Shown one piece after another: positions 1-6,863 of a DNA stretch of 64,000 nucleotides (within the stretch, counting starts at the first letter, position 1; every line of letters begins with the position of its first letter). The DNA lies in the NCBI RefSeq assembly GCF_009827435.1, contig NZ_WTYM01000022.1:1-64000 (forward strand), written 5' to 3'. Under the pieces are notes generated by a model. The model was not told the origin of the DNA and did no database searches. It saw nothing but the letters and a program-made list of their open reading frames with translations. Made by a program: the position numbers and the translations under genes. This stretch comes from Croceibacterium salegens. Its GTDB lineage: Bacteria > Pseudomonadota > Alphaproteobacteria > Sphingomonadales > Sphingomonadaceae.

Positions 1-354
1 GATGTCTCCGCGCTGATCAAAAACGTCTATTCGACGCTTTTGGGTCTCGGTAGCGAAGGCGGTGCGGCCGAACCCGTGCCGGAACCGGCTGTTCCGATCC
101 GCACGTCGGTCAAGAAGGATCACATTGTTTGCCTGGAAGACGGCAAGAAGATGAAGATGCTCAAGCGCCACCTCATGACCGATCATGGCCTGACGCCCGA
201 TGAATATCGCGCGCGCTGGGGCCTGGCGGCCGACTATCCAATGGTGGCTCCGGATTACGCGGACAAGCGCCGCGAACTGGCGAAAAAGATCGGCCTCGGC
301 CGCAAGCCAGGCCAGCGCCGCAGCCCCCGCAAGAAGGCCAACACCGAGAGCTGA
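1..354 (+). CDS. MucR/Ros family transcriptional regulator, 5'-truncated by window edge
   Basis: The reading frame is open at base 1, so the true start lies outside the window. The visible part has the Ros/MucR zinc-finger domain: the VCLEDGKKMKMLKRHL stretch followed by HGLTPDEYRARWGL, DYPMVAPDYADKRR and the IGLGRKPGQR tail. Family members bind AT-rich promoter DNA and silence or tune exopolysaccharide, motility and acquired genes. It is clearly homologous to the MucR encoded at 5270-5710 inside the element, but lies outside the element's left repeat. A TTG at 40 could be read as a start, but the upstream residues (LIKNVYSTLLGL) match the MucR N-terminal helix, so the gene begins earlier. 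Confidence 0.93.
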   Translation, partial: DVSALIKNVYSTLLGLGSEGGAAEPVPEPAVPIRTSVKKDHIVCLEDGKKMKMLKRHLMTDHGLTPDEYRARWGLAADYPMVAPDYADKRRELAKKIGLGRKPGQRRSPRKKANTES

Positions 355-1060
355 CCACGCAGCTATCGAGAAGCATAATCTTGGACGCGCTGGCTGAGGA
401 TCCAATTTGCGGATCTAGGCCCTCCAAAGACGTCTACTCGGAAAATGGCCGAATTGCGGTCGCCAACCGCGAAATGAGGTCAACGCACCAAATTGCTATA
501 GACGTCAAAAGCACAAAGATGCAGGGTTTTACGCGCGACCCGAAGGGTTGATCACATGATGATCGCCCTGACAACTTTGCCCCGGCTTCAGCCGGGGCAT
601 ACTTCCTCAAGCTTGGATGACAGCTCTTGGGCCGCTTTCGGACAGTCAGCTTCTAGATGCGCAGTCAGAATAAGATGTCAGTCGGCCAACGACCCAGTTA
701 GTGACTACTCCAGCGAGAGTGCTGAATGCCAGGAGCGGAGCAGCCGGTAACACCCCAATTGCAGCACTTGATCAAGGACAGCACTGCCGGTGGATTTTGA
801 GCGGACTGGCATCGCGTAAAGGCCGGTTGCGAAATCTTACGTCGTTAGCGTCAGCTACCGGGCGAGCAGCCAGAAGAGCAAATCCTAGCGTATGCTACCC
901 GTGGGCGGTTGGAACAGCACACTGGTTTCGAGCGGTTGGGTCAGGCCGGTGCGACCGAATAGGTTTCCTGTATGGGCGACAGTCATTGAATTATGCCAGT
1001 GGCTGGCCCGAGACAAGAATTGCTGCCATATAAAGAGAGGAGCGAGGAACGAGGGGGAAA
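355..1060. other. Intergenic stretch without a supportable gene
   Basis: About 700 bases separate the MucR fragment from the LacI-type gene. Several short open frames exist on both strands, but none has recognisable domain content, a convincing ribosome binding site or codon use like the neighbours. It holds the perfect hairpin at 579-598. The composition is less GC-rich than the chromosome further right. It may be degraded accessory DNA (inference). Confidence 0.5.
579..598. repeat. Perfect 9-bp palindromic hairpin (REP-like)
   Basis: GCCCCGGCT at 579-587 and AGCCGGGGC at 590-598 form a perfect stem around a two-base centre. There is no T-run on either side, so it looks more like one of the dispersed palindromes common in sphingomonads than an intrinsic terminator. 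It sits about 225 bases after the MucR stop. Confidence 0.45.
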
Positions 1061-2134
1061 ATGGCGACCCAGAAACGGCGTCCAACGATCATAGACATAG
1101 CCAAGAAGGCGAAAGTGTCGTTCAAGACCGTTTCACGGGTTCTAAACGACAATACCAGCGTTACGGCCGAATTGCGTGATCGTGTTCTCGAGGCGATGGC
1201 GGAACTGGACTACCATCCCAACTTCGCAGCACGCGCGCTCGCCGGGAAGCGCAGCTACACGATCGCAATGCTTCTCGACCAGTCAGAATACTTGAGTGAC
1301 GAAAGTTCAAGCACGTACTTTGCGCCTTACTTGGTCGACCTTCAGTCCGGCGCGCAGCAGGCGTGCCGCGAACTCGGTTATCATTTCCTGGTCGAGCCGT
1401 ACGATCCCCACTCGGGCAACCATCCTGACGACCTTCGCGCTCAATTTTCGAAGTTCTCACTCGATGGCGTGCTGCTCGCTCCCCCTTCGTCCGACAGACC
1501 TGTACTGCTGCAAGCGCTTGAGGATATGGGATTACCCTACGTTCGGCTAATGCCGGGCATCGAAGTCGACCGGTCTCCTTCGGTTGCGATCGACGAAATC
1601 GATGGGGTCGCGCAGGTGGCCGAGCATTTGCTAGCTCTCGGCCATCGGCGGATCGGGGTGGTATGCGGGCCGGAATCGCATATCGCCGCGCGCATTCGGT
1701 CCTTGGCGTTCCAGTATGCGATAGGGGGCAGGGCAGAGGTCTTCCTGCACCCGGGCGATTTCTTCTTTTCGGGAGGGCTCGCTGCTGGCGAGGCGCTTCT
1801 GGGTCGGCCGGACCGGCCAAGCGCCATATTTGCCGCGAACGACTTCATGGCGGCTGGAGTGATCGTGGCAGCAACGCGGCTCGGGCTTCGTGTGCCTGAC
1901 GACATCTCGGTAGTCGGTTTCGACGATTCCGTAGTGGCGCGTTTCATCTGGCCGCCGCTCACGACCGTGCGCCAGCCCATTCGGGCCATGGCGCGATGGG
2001 CGATCGAGTACCTTGTGGCGCTTGCCAGCGGACGCGAAACACCTGAACGGAAGCTCGAATTGCCTTTAAGCTTGATGGTTAGAGAGTCGACCGCTCCGCC
2101 CGCCCAGGTAGATCAAGAAGGCCTGCTTCCGTAG
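1061..2134 (+). CDS. LacI family transcriptional regulator
   Basis: The 357-aa protein begins with the LacI helix-turn-helix (TIIDIAKKAKVSFKTVSRVLN, about residues 9-29) and the hinge helix ending HPNFAARALAGKR. A periplasmic-binding-protein-like sensor domain fills the rest, with the typical late motifs AIFAANDFMAAGV and PDDISVVGFDDS. Length matches the family. The ATG at 1061 follows a purine-rich GAGGGGGAAA ribosome binding site. Such proteins are sugar-responsive repressors, usually of a neighbouring uptake or catabolic operon, but no such operon is visible nearby. The gene may be an orphan or may serve genes left of the window. Confidence 0.93.
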   Translation: MATQKRRPTIIDIAKKAKVSFKTVSRVLNDNTSVTAELRDRVLEAMAELDYHPNFAARALAGKRSYTIAMLLDQSEYLSDESSSTYFAPYLVDLQSGAQQACRELGYHFLVEPYDPHSGNHPDDLRAQFSKFSLDGVLLAPPSSDRPVLLQALEDMGLPYVRLMPGIEVDRSPSVAIDEIDGVAQVAEHLLALGHRRIGVVCGPESHIAARIRSLAFQYAIGGRAEVFLHPGDFFFSGGLAAGEALLGRPDRPSAIFAANDFMAAGVIVAATRLGLRVPDDISVVGFDDSVVARFIWPPLTTVRQPIRAMARWAIEYLVALASGRETPERKLELPLSLMVRESTAPPAQVDQEGLLP

Positions 2135-2469
2135 TTTACATGGTTGCTGACCAGAGAGAGGAAGCCTGCCAACTCGACGCGGAAACAAACTTTTGCTGGT
2201 GTTTCAGCTCCATAAATCCTGGGCAATTGGCTGAATCCACACCAGACGGTTTGCCCAAAGACGGACCGAGTTGGATTCGAACAATCAATTCGGTCTTACT
2301 CTGCTGAGCCGCGAAAGTGTCGACTGAATTACGGCCGAGGATCACTAAGAGACTGAAAGTGCTCCCTTTCAAGTTGTGATCATGCCTGTTCGAAGCATCG
2401 GTACGGTTGTCGAATTATCCAGATCTGAATCGATGTTCTGGAAAAACAGAGACAATTCAGCTGACTAGC
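2135..2469. other. Intergenic region left of the integrative element
   Basis: No gene is supportable here. It is the chromosomal flank that was probably joined to the tRNA-Ser 3' end before the element inserted, as deduced from the repeat at 2470. Codon structure and ribosome binding sites are absent on both strands. Confidence 0.5.
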
Positions 2470-2483
2470 TGGCGGAGCGGGAG
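2470..2483. repeat. Left attachment site (attL), 14-bp copy of the tRNA-Ser 3' end
   Basis: TGGCGGAGCGGGAG is identical to 9093-9106, the CCA and acceptor stem of tRNA-Ser on the minus strand. It lies about 140 bases in front of the integrase gene. A direct repeat of a tRNA 3' end at the far boundary of an integrase-bearing AT-rich segment is the usual scar of tyrosine-recombinase integration. Under this reading 2470-2483 is the displaced remnant and the element supplies the tRNA end now in use. Confidence 0.75.
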
Positions 2484-2600
2484 TGAAACGTCATCCGTTC
2501 CGAGTAATTCCAGAGCGTGCCAAACTCATTAAATACTATCGAATTAACAACGGCATCGTTCCATAGCGTTCCAGCCGAGCCTTCGATATTCCCGAATCAA

Positions 2601-2623
2601 ATGTTGGACGATATGTTGGACGA
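2601..2623. repeat. Tandem 11-bp repeat before the integrase gene (possible integrase arm sites)
   Basis: ATGTTGGACGA occurs at 2601-2611 and again at 2613-2623, ending two bases before the integrase ATG. The core TGTTGGAC recurs at 8795-8802 near the right end, and looser TTGTTGG copies lie at 9016-9036. Repeats near both ends of an element are expected for integrase arm-type sites or an autoregulatory operator. The function is inference. Confidence 0.45.
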
Positions 2624-2625
2624 CT

Positions 2626-3798
2626 ATGAACAAGCCGACAGGCCCCCACGCTGAAAAGCGCCTAACCGCGATGCAGGTAAAGACCATAGCCAAGAGAGGC
2701 TTCTATGGTGATGGTCATGGCCTCTATCTGAAGGTCGAAGCGTCGGGCGCAAAGCGTTGGGTCCAGCGACTGACAGTCAACGGCAAGCGTAGAGACATCG
2801 GCTTGGGGTCCGCTTCCCTTGTATCGCTCGCTGAGGCTCGGGAACGCGCCCTAGAGCAAAGAAAGGTTGCAAGAGGCGGCGGCGACCCACTTGCCGAAAA
2901 GAGGCGTCAGGAAGCGCTGTTGACGTTCGAAGAGGCCGCTAGGGAGGTCTACCGAATTTCCGAGCCCACATGGCGAAACGGAAAGCACACTAAGCAATGG
3001 ATTCGGAGCTTGGAAGTCTATGCCTTTCCCAAGCTCGGCGATAAGAAAGTCAGCATAATTGATAGTGCCGACATCCTCGCCGTTCTAACGCCAATTTGGA
3101 CTGCGAATCCTGAGACTGCCCGTCGCGTCAAACAGAGGATAGGGACGGTTCTCAAGTGGGCGATTGCGCAAGGCTGGCGAAGTGACAATCCAGCTGATGC
3201 AATTTCACGAGCGCTACCAAAGCATGACCGCTCGACGGTCAAACATCACAAAGCATTACCCTACTCCGAAGTTAGACATGCGCTTGCAGTGATTAAAGAA
3301 AGCGATGCCACCGACACGAGCAAGCTCGCACTAGAATTCCTTGTGCTTACTGCAACACGCTCAAGTGAGACTCGGCTAGCGCGTTGGTCAGAAATCGACC
3401 TTCGATCGGCAACCTGGACGATTCCTAGTGAGAGGATGAAGGCCAAGAAGTCCCATCGTGTTCCATTGTCGCCAAAAGCACTAGAAATCCTGAATTCGGC
3501 AATAAGCTATCGCCTCAAAGAGGCAGATTGGATTTTTCCGGGGCCAACAGGAAAACCCATGTCAGACAGCACTTTCTCGAAATTGTTGCGGGAACTTCGC
3601 GTTGGCTGTGTGCCCCATGGATTTCGCGCATCATTTAGAATGTGGGCAAGCGAACAAACAAATCATGCAAGAGAAGTGGTGGAGTTTGCGCTCGCCCACG
3701 TGATAAAAGACAAAGCTGAGGCAGCATATGCAAGAAGTGACCTATTAGAGAAACGTCGTTCAATAATGAATGAATGGTCGGAATACATAATAGAGTAA
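2626..3798 (+). CDS. Tyrosine-type site-specific integrase (P4/DUF4102 type)
   Basis: The 390-aa protein has an N-terminal arm-binding domain of DUF4102 type (about residues 10-95), a core-binding domain (about 100-200) and a C-terminal catalytic domain. Visible catalytic residues are R245 in TATRSSET, K274/K275 in the beta-hairpin, H331 and R334 in PHGFR, H358 in LAHV and the nucleophile Y368. It would catalyse integration and excision at the tRNA-Ser repeat. The ATG at 2626 has no strong Shine-Dalgarno sequence, and the tandem ATGTTGGACGA repeats run right up to it. AlpA, encoded next, is the usual partner that switches on excision. Confidence 0.95.
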   Translation: MNKPTGPHAEKRLTAMQVKTIAKRGFYGDGHGLYLKVEASGAKRWVQRLTVNGKRRDIGLGSASLVSLAEARERALEQRKVARGGGDPLAEKRRQEALLTFEEAAREVYRISEPTWRNGKHTKQWIRSLEVYAFPKLGDKKVSIIDSADILAVLTPIWTANPETARRVKQRIGTVLKWAIAQGWRSDNPADAISRALPKHDRSTVKHHKALPYSEVRHALAVIKESDATDTSKLALEFLVLTATRSSETRLARWSEIDLRSATWTIPSERMKAKKSHRVPLSPKALEILNSAISYRLKEADWIFPGPTGKPMSDSTFSKLLRELRVGCVPHGFRASFRMWASEQTNHAREVVEFALAHVIKDKAEAAYARSDLLEKRRSIMNEWSEYIIE

Positions 3799-3897
3799 CA
3801 ATAAATCGAGCTTATTTGGAAATATACAATACTCCTGTATTAAGAATATGTATTAATATTTCTTGCGACATTTCTACACGCGCCCTATCTCCGCGCC
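3799..3897 (+). promoter_or_regulatory. AT-rich promoter/operator region of alpA
   Basis: This short, very AT-rich interval separates int from alpA. It contains an inverted repeat AATAC (3828-3832)/GTATT (3837-3841) and just after it a near-palindrome (AAGAATAT ... ATATTTCTT). No Shine-Dalgarno is evident before the alpA ATG at 3898. Operator-like symmetry is seen; the regulator is unknown. Confidence 0.35.
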
Positions 3898-4110
3898 ATG
3901 ACTAACGAATCGCCCCCCAGCTTCCGCATTCTTAGGCGCCCTGAAGTCGAAAGACTTGTCGGCCTTAGCCGAAGCTCAATCTACGCCATGATGGCAAAGG
4001 GCGAATTTCCTCGCCCGATTTGCCTATCCCGAAGGGCAGTCGGGTGGAGACAAACGGACATCGATGAATGGTTGAATTGCCGCCCTTTAGCTGTCCGCAA
4101 TCAGCTCTAG
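3898..4110 (+). CDS. AlpA family phage-type regulatory protein
   Basis: The 70-aa protein matches the AlpA/excisionase family: ILRRPEVERLVGLSRSSIYAMM is the winged-helix recognition region, followed by GEFPRPICLSRRAVGW and the closing WRQTDIDEWL. AlpA-like proteins activate integrase expression or act directly as excision factors in P4-like elements. Its position directly after the integrase and inside the att repeats fits control of element excision. The 'RAVGWRQTDIDEW' ending is the strongest family signature. Confidence 0.9.
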   Translation: MTNESPPSFRILRRPEVERLVGLSRSSIYAMMAKGEFPRPICLSRRAVGWRQTDIDEWLNCRPLAVRNQL

Positions 4111-4160
4111 CGGGACAGCAGGATATCACCTCAATTCAACTGCTTTGAGAGCTTAATACA

Positions 4161-4319
4161 ATGGACAAATATTCAGACAAGAAACTCGACGAAATCGTAG
4201 ATTCCATCAATGACATCATTTCTGATATTAACGATACTCTCATCAACAATGATGATTACAATGTAAGAAGTCATCTAAGGGACATTAAATCTTCCCTTGA
4301 ATCGATTATACCATCGTAA
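4161..4319 (+). CDS. Small acidic protein, 52 aa, unknown
   Basis: An ATG at 4161 opens a 52-codon frame ending TAA at 4317-4319. The product is rich in Asp, Ile, Asn and Ser (starts MDKYSDKKLDEIVDSI) and should form amphipathic helices. A weak GAGAG lies about ten bases upstream. It follows alpA by 50 bases in the same direction and ends just before the strong hairpin at 4326-4358. No family is recognised. It might be an anti-defence, regulatory or partner protein of the element. It could also be a chance frame in AT-rich DNA. Confidence 0.45.
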   Translation: MDKYSDKKLDEIVDSINDIISDINDTLINNDDYNVRSHLRDIKSSLESIIPS

Positions 4320-4320
4320 T

Positions 4321-4842
4321 ACTACTGGAGGTATGTATTTCCATATTGCATACCTCCACCCTCCGTTAGGGTGATATACAGTGTTGGCTTTTACACTACC
4401 CATAACAGAATATTACCTTTTGAGACTCTTTTACATACCGTTTAGCCCAACTGCTTTTTAGTCTAACCCTTGAAAGGTTAGAAGGTGAGCCACCACCCGT
4501 GATACCTAGTCAGAAAAGGACTAGAACTGAATATCAGCCCATACGTTGGGTTGTTCCTTGGAGCTAAAGTCTCGCTCTTCAGGAGGGTCGGAGGGTAGGC
4601 CTTACGGCTTGGAAAGTTCCCCCGGTATGAACCTTAGCCGTGTCTTCTAAGGGTATGATCACGGAAGCCTGAAACATCCCGAGTCCTGCCGCACATCGGC
4701 GGAATGCCTTCGCAAGCTAGGATATCAACAATGTAGAGGGCTTTGGCGATGTAGCTCGCCAAGAGCGTTTGGCTTAGATGATTTAGTGACGTTCCAGCCA
4801 AGGTAAGCGTCGTCAGTGAATACAATCATACCAAAAATCTGT
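4321..4842 (+). ncRNA. Candidate large structured non-coding RNA
   Basis: No frame here has protein-coding character, yet the plus strand folds almost continuously. Visible stems: 4326-4335/4349-4358 (10 bp), 4358-4362/4368-4372, 4462-4468/4476-4482, 4484-4487/4491-4494, 4506-4511/4519-4524, 4535-4540/4548-4553 (with G-U), 4587-4591/4596-4600, 4688-4691/4697-4700, 4744-4749/4756-4761 and 4769-4774/4796-4801. An H-type pseudoknot is formed by CCTTAG 4632-4637 with CTAAGG 4647-4652, interleaved with CCGTG 4638-4642 and CACGG 4660-4664. A further 9-bp stem joins 4834-4842 to 4889-4897. Group I/II intron cores and tmRNA hallmarks were not found. The transcript, its strand and ends are inferred. 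Confidence 0.5.
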
Positions 4843-4898
4843 AAGAAAGAAAAGACTATTCATCTTATTGATACTTGGTTCAAACTTAACAGATTTTG

Positions 4899-5258
4899 TT
4901 ATAATCAATAATATCTAAACATTTATCCTACGTCGTATTATGCCTATAAAATCGATTTAAAGTGCCATACAGGGAGATTTTACTTGCTTTATGAGTTAGG
5001 GTAGCCAAATTCTCGTAAACGCGCTCAAATCGCCTTAGAATTCAAAATATATAACCTCTCTATTATTGCGAAGTCCTAGAGAAATTTTGGGCGATCCGTT
5101 CATATCCCTTTTCAGTGATGGCCTGAATTCTCTTCAAACCTCACACTCCAAGCATGAGCGCTCTAATTGAGGGCGAAATCTGTTTAAGTATATTGACTCA
5201 ACTTTAAGCAAATTTATTAAGGTGAATACTCGCAGCAAGTAGGGGCTTTGCGTAAATA
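4899..5258. other. AT-rich intergenic region upstream of the second mucR
   Basis: About 360 bases with no supportable gene. It is among the most AT-rich DNA in the window, as expected for a MucR-bound region, and probably carries the mucR promoter and the 3' end of the candidate RNA at 4321-4842. No clear terminator was identified. Confidence 0.4.
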
Positions 5259-5269
5259 GGGAGGGGCAC

Positions 5270-5710
5270 TTGGCTAACGACGGAACTATGGCCAGGGAAA
5301 CCTTGGTTTCAATCACTGCGGAAATCGTCACCGCAATTGTAGCAAACAACAAAGTTGAGCCGGCTGGTGTAGGCGGGCTGCTTGCTACGGTCTTCGAAAC
5401 ATTATCGAGCCATGGTGCAGATGCGCAGAAGCCCAAAGCAGAGCCTGCGGTTTCAATTAGCAAGTCGGTCTCCAAATCCCACCTGGTCTGCCTAGAGGAT
5501 GGCAAGCCGTTTAAGTCGCTCAAACGGCATTTGATGACCTCGCATGGCTTGACGCCTGAAGGTTACCGCGAGCGTTGGGGGTTGCCCGCTGACTACCCTA
5601 TGGTCGCAAGCGATTATGTTAAGAAGCGCAGAGAATTGGCTTTGCAAATTGGATTGGGTCGTAAACCTGGTCAGCGTCGAGGACGGAGAAAAGCTGCCAC
5701 TAAGAAATGA
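5270..5710 (+). CDS. MucR/Ros family transcriptional regulator
   Basis: This 146-aa protein is a complete MucR. The N-terminal helix reads ETLVSITAEIVTAIVANNKV. The zinc-finger domain follows (HLVCLEDGKPFKSLKRHLMT, HGLTPEGYRERWGLP) and the C-terminus is basic, GRKPGQRRGRRK. The TTG start at 5270 is preferred because GGGAGGGG lies just upstream at about 5259-5265; the ATG at 5288 has no such site. It resembles the MucR fragment at 1-354. On mobile elements MucR homologues are often xenogeneic silencers or regulators of the element; that role is inferred here. Confidence 0.93.
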   Translation: MANDGTMARETLVSITAEIVTAIVANNKVEPAGVGGLLATVFETLSSHGADAQKPKAEPAVSISKSVSKSHLVCLEDGKPFKSLKRHLMTSHGLTPEGYRERWGLPADYPMVASDYVKKRRELALQIGLGRKPGQRRGRRKAATKK

Positions 5711-5739
5711 CAGTTATTGGGTGGAAAGCGGACTGTCCG

Positions 5740-6024
5740 CTAATTGATTTGGACTTCCCACTGCTCGCGGTAGGACGCACGCGATGCGACTGTGCCAGGA
5801 GGAAGATTGATTATCGAACCCAGCGAAGGCCAAGTCGCTAGAACCTCTGCAATCGTCCAAGTTTGAGCATCGACAACTTCGCCGCCACCTTGGGGATGGC
5901 TGCTGAATTGCCATCCGCTATCAACGTCATCGACTGGCTCTTCGCGTGATGCATGCAGCATCGCGTGGCCCTCTACGAGCGACACGATTGCTCCTAGGCT
6001 CTCAAAGTTGGCGTCCCTCACCAT
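5740..6024 (-). CDS. DUF2185/Imm33-like protein
   Basis: The 94-aa product contains the diagnostic SREEPVDDVDSGWQFSS region and the VDAQTWTIAEVLATWPSLGSII helix, closely matching DUF2185 proteins, some of which are annotated as Imm33-type immunity proteins. It has no signal peptide. It lies alone between mucR and the resolvase on the minus strand, with no toxin gene beside it. It may be an orphan immunity protein carried as cargo, or a DUF2185 protein of other function. The start is the ATG at 6024; an alternative was not evident. Confidence 0.7.
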   Translation of the reverse strand: MVRDANFESLGAIVSLVEGHAMLHASREEPVDDVDSGWQFSSHPQGGGEVVDAQTWTIAEVLATWPSLGSIINLPPGTVASRASYREQWEVQIN

Positions 6025-6122
6025 TTTGAAATGCCAGTTCGTCGCATGCGTGGCAACGTCCGCAATGGGGTCGTTAGCGGAAGGACTGCATTTTTATCGA
6101 AATCACCGAATCAAGACATCGG

Positions 6123-6677
6123 CTAAGTCGCCACCATACCAAGAGCCCGATAGACTGAGGTTCGGCCAACTCCCATTTCCCTGGCGATAGCTGAAGGCGA
6201 CATGCCATCATCATGCAGCGACCTAACCCGCTCCCGGTCAATCGACCTCTTGCGGCCCTTGTAGACGCCTTTGGCCTTGGCCTTGGCGATACCTTCCATC
6301 TGCCGCTCTTTGCGTATGCTGGTTTCGAACTCTGCAAAGACGCCTAGCATTTGGAGGAACGCCTTACCTGCAGCGGTGCCCGTATCAATCGGCTGGTCGG
6401 TGGCCTTGAGATTGGCTCCCTTATTTCGAAGCTCAGAAACGATATTCTCCAAATCGAGTAACGAGCGAGCCAGGCGGTCAATGCGAGTGACAACCAGTGT
6501 GTCGCCTTCTCTGATGAAATCCAAAACAGTCTCTAGCTCGGTCCTGCCTGACCGGCTGGTTCCGCTTACCTTTTCTGTTCTAATGACATTGCAACCAGCA
6601 GCCCTAAGGGCTTCTTCTTGAATGCCACAGTCCTGGTCACGGGTTGAGACACGAGCATAGCCAATCATGTTCGACAT
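6123..6677 (-). CDS. Serine recombinase (resolvase/invertase family)
   Basis: The 184-aa protein opens MIGYARVSTRDQDCGIQ with the catalytic serine at about residue 11. It continues with VTRIDRLARSLLDLENIV, the GKAFLQMLGVFAEFE arginine/glutamate helix and a C-terminal helix-turn-helix (GMSPSAIAREMGVGRTSVYR). Size and layout match Tn3 resolvase/Gin-Hin invertases. The ATG at 6677 has AGGAG upstream on the minus strand. It is divergent from the PtuA-like gene; TGTTCC repeats lie in the shared upstream region. It may resolve or invert element DNA, but no second recombination site has been proved. Confidence 0.94.
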   Translation of the reverse strand: MSNMIGYARVSTRDQDCGIQEEALRAAGCNVIRTEKVSGTSRSGRTELETVLDFIREGDTLVVTRIDRLARSLLDLENIVSELRNKGANLKATDQPIDTGTAAGKAFLQMLGVFAEFETSIRKERQMEGIAKAKAKGVYKGRKRSIDRERVRSLHDDGMSPSAIAREMGVGRTSVYRALGMVAT

Positions 6678-6784
6678 GGAACGACTCCTGTTCCGTTAGG
6701 ATCTAGACCCTACACATAAGTGTTCCGTAATTATGGAGTCAAGCCTAATGGAACACGCAATCTGTTCCAGGCCATATGTTCCGG
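6678..6784. promoter_or_regulatory. Divergent control region with repeated TGTTCC half-sites (possible res site)
   Basis: TGTTCC occurs at 6689-6694, 6721-6726, 6763-6768 and 6777-6782, and its complement GGAACA at 6750-6755. The 6720-6726 and 6750-6756 copies form an inverted repeat GTGTTCC...GGAACAC. Five copies in about 100 bases between the divergent resolvase and defence genes suggest a resolvase binding region or operator. A role in recombination is inference. Confidence 0.45.
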
Positions 6785-6863
6785 TGGGGTATACCCTTTT
6801 GGGGGAACTGATTGAAAATATATAAAACAAATGCCAACATGTGTGCGCAAAACAGGGAATGGA

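Noticed and set aside
579-598. Intrinsic terminator of the first MucR gene
   Set aside because: A perfect stem but no T-run and over 200 bases from the stop; treated as a dispersed palindrome.
556-1085. Several short frames between MucR and LacI genes
   Set aside because: No domain content and no codon signature; probably chance frames.
4321-4842. Group I or II intron or tmRNA in the structured region
   Set aside because: No recognisable domain V, P7/P3 core or tmRNA acceptor/tag pattern was found by eye, and no intron-encoded protein is present.
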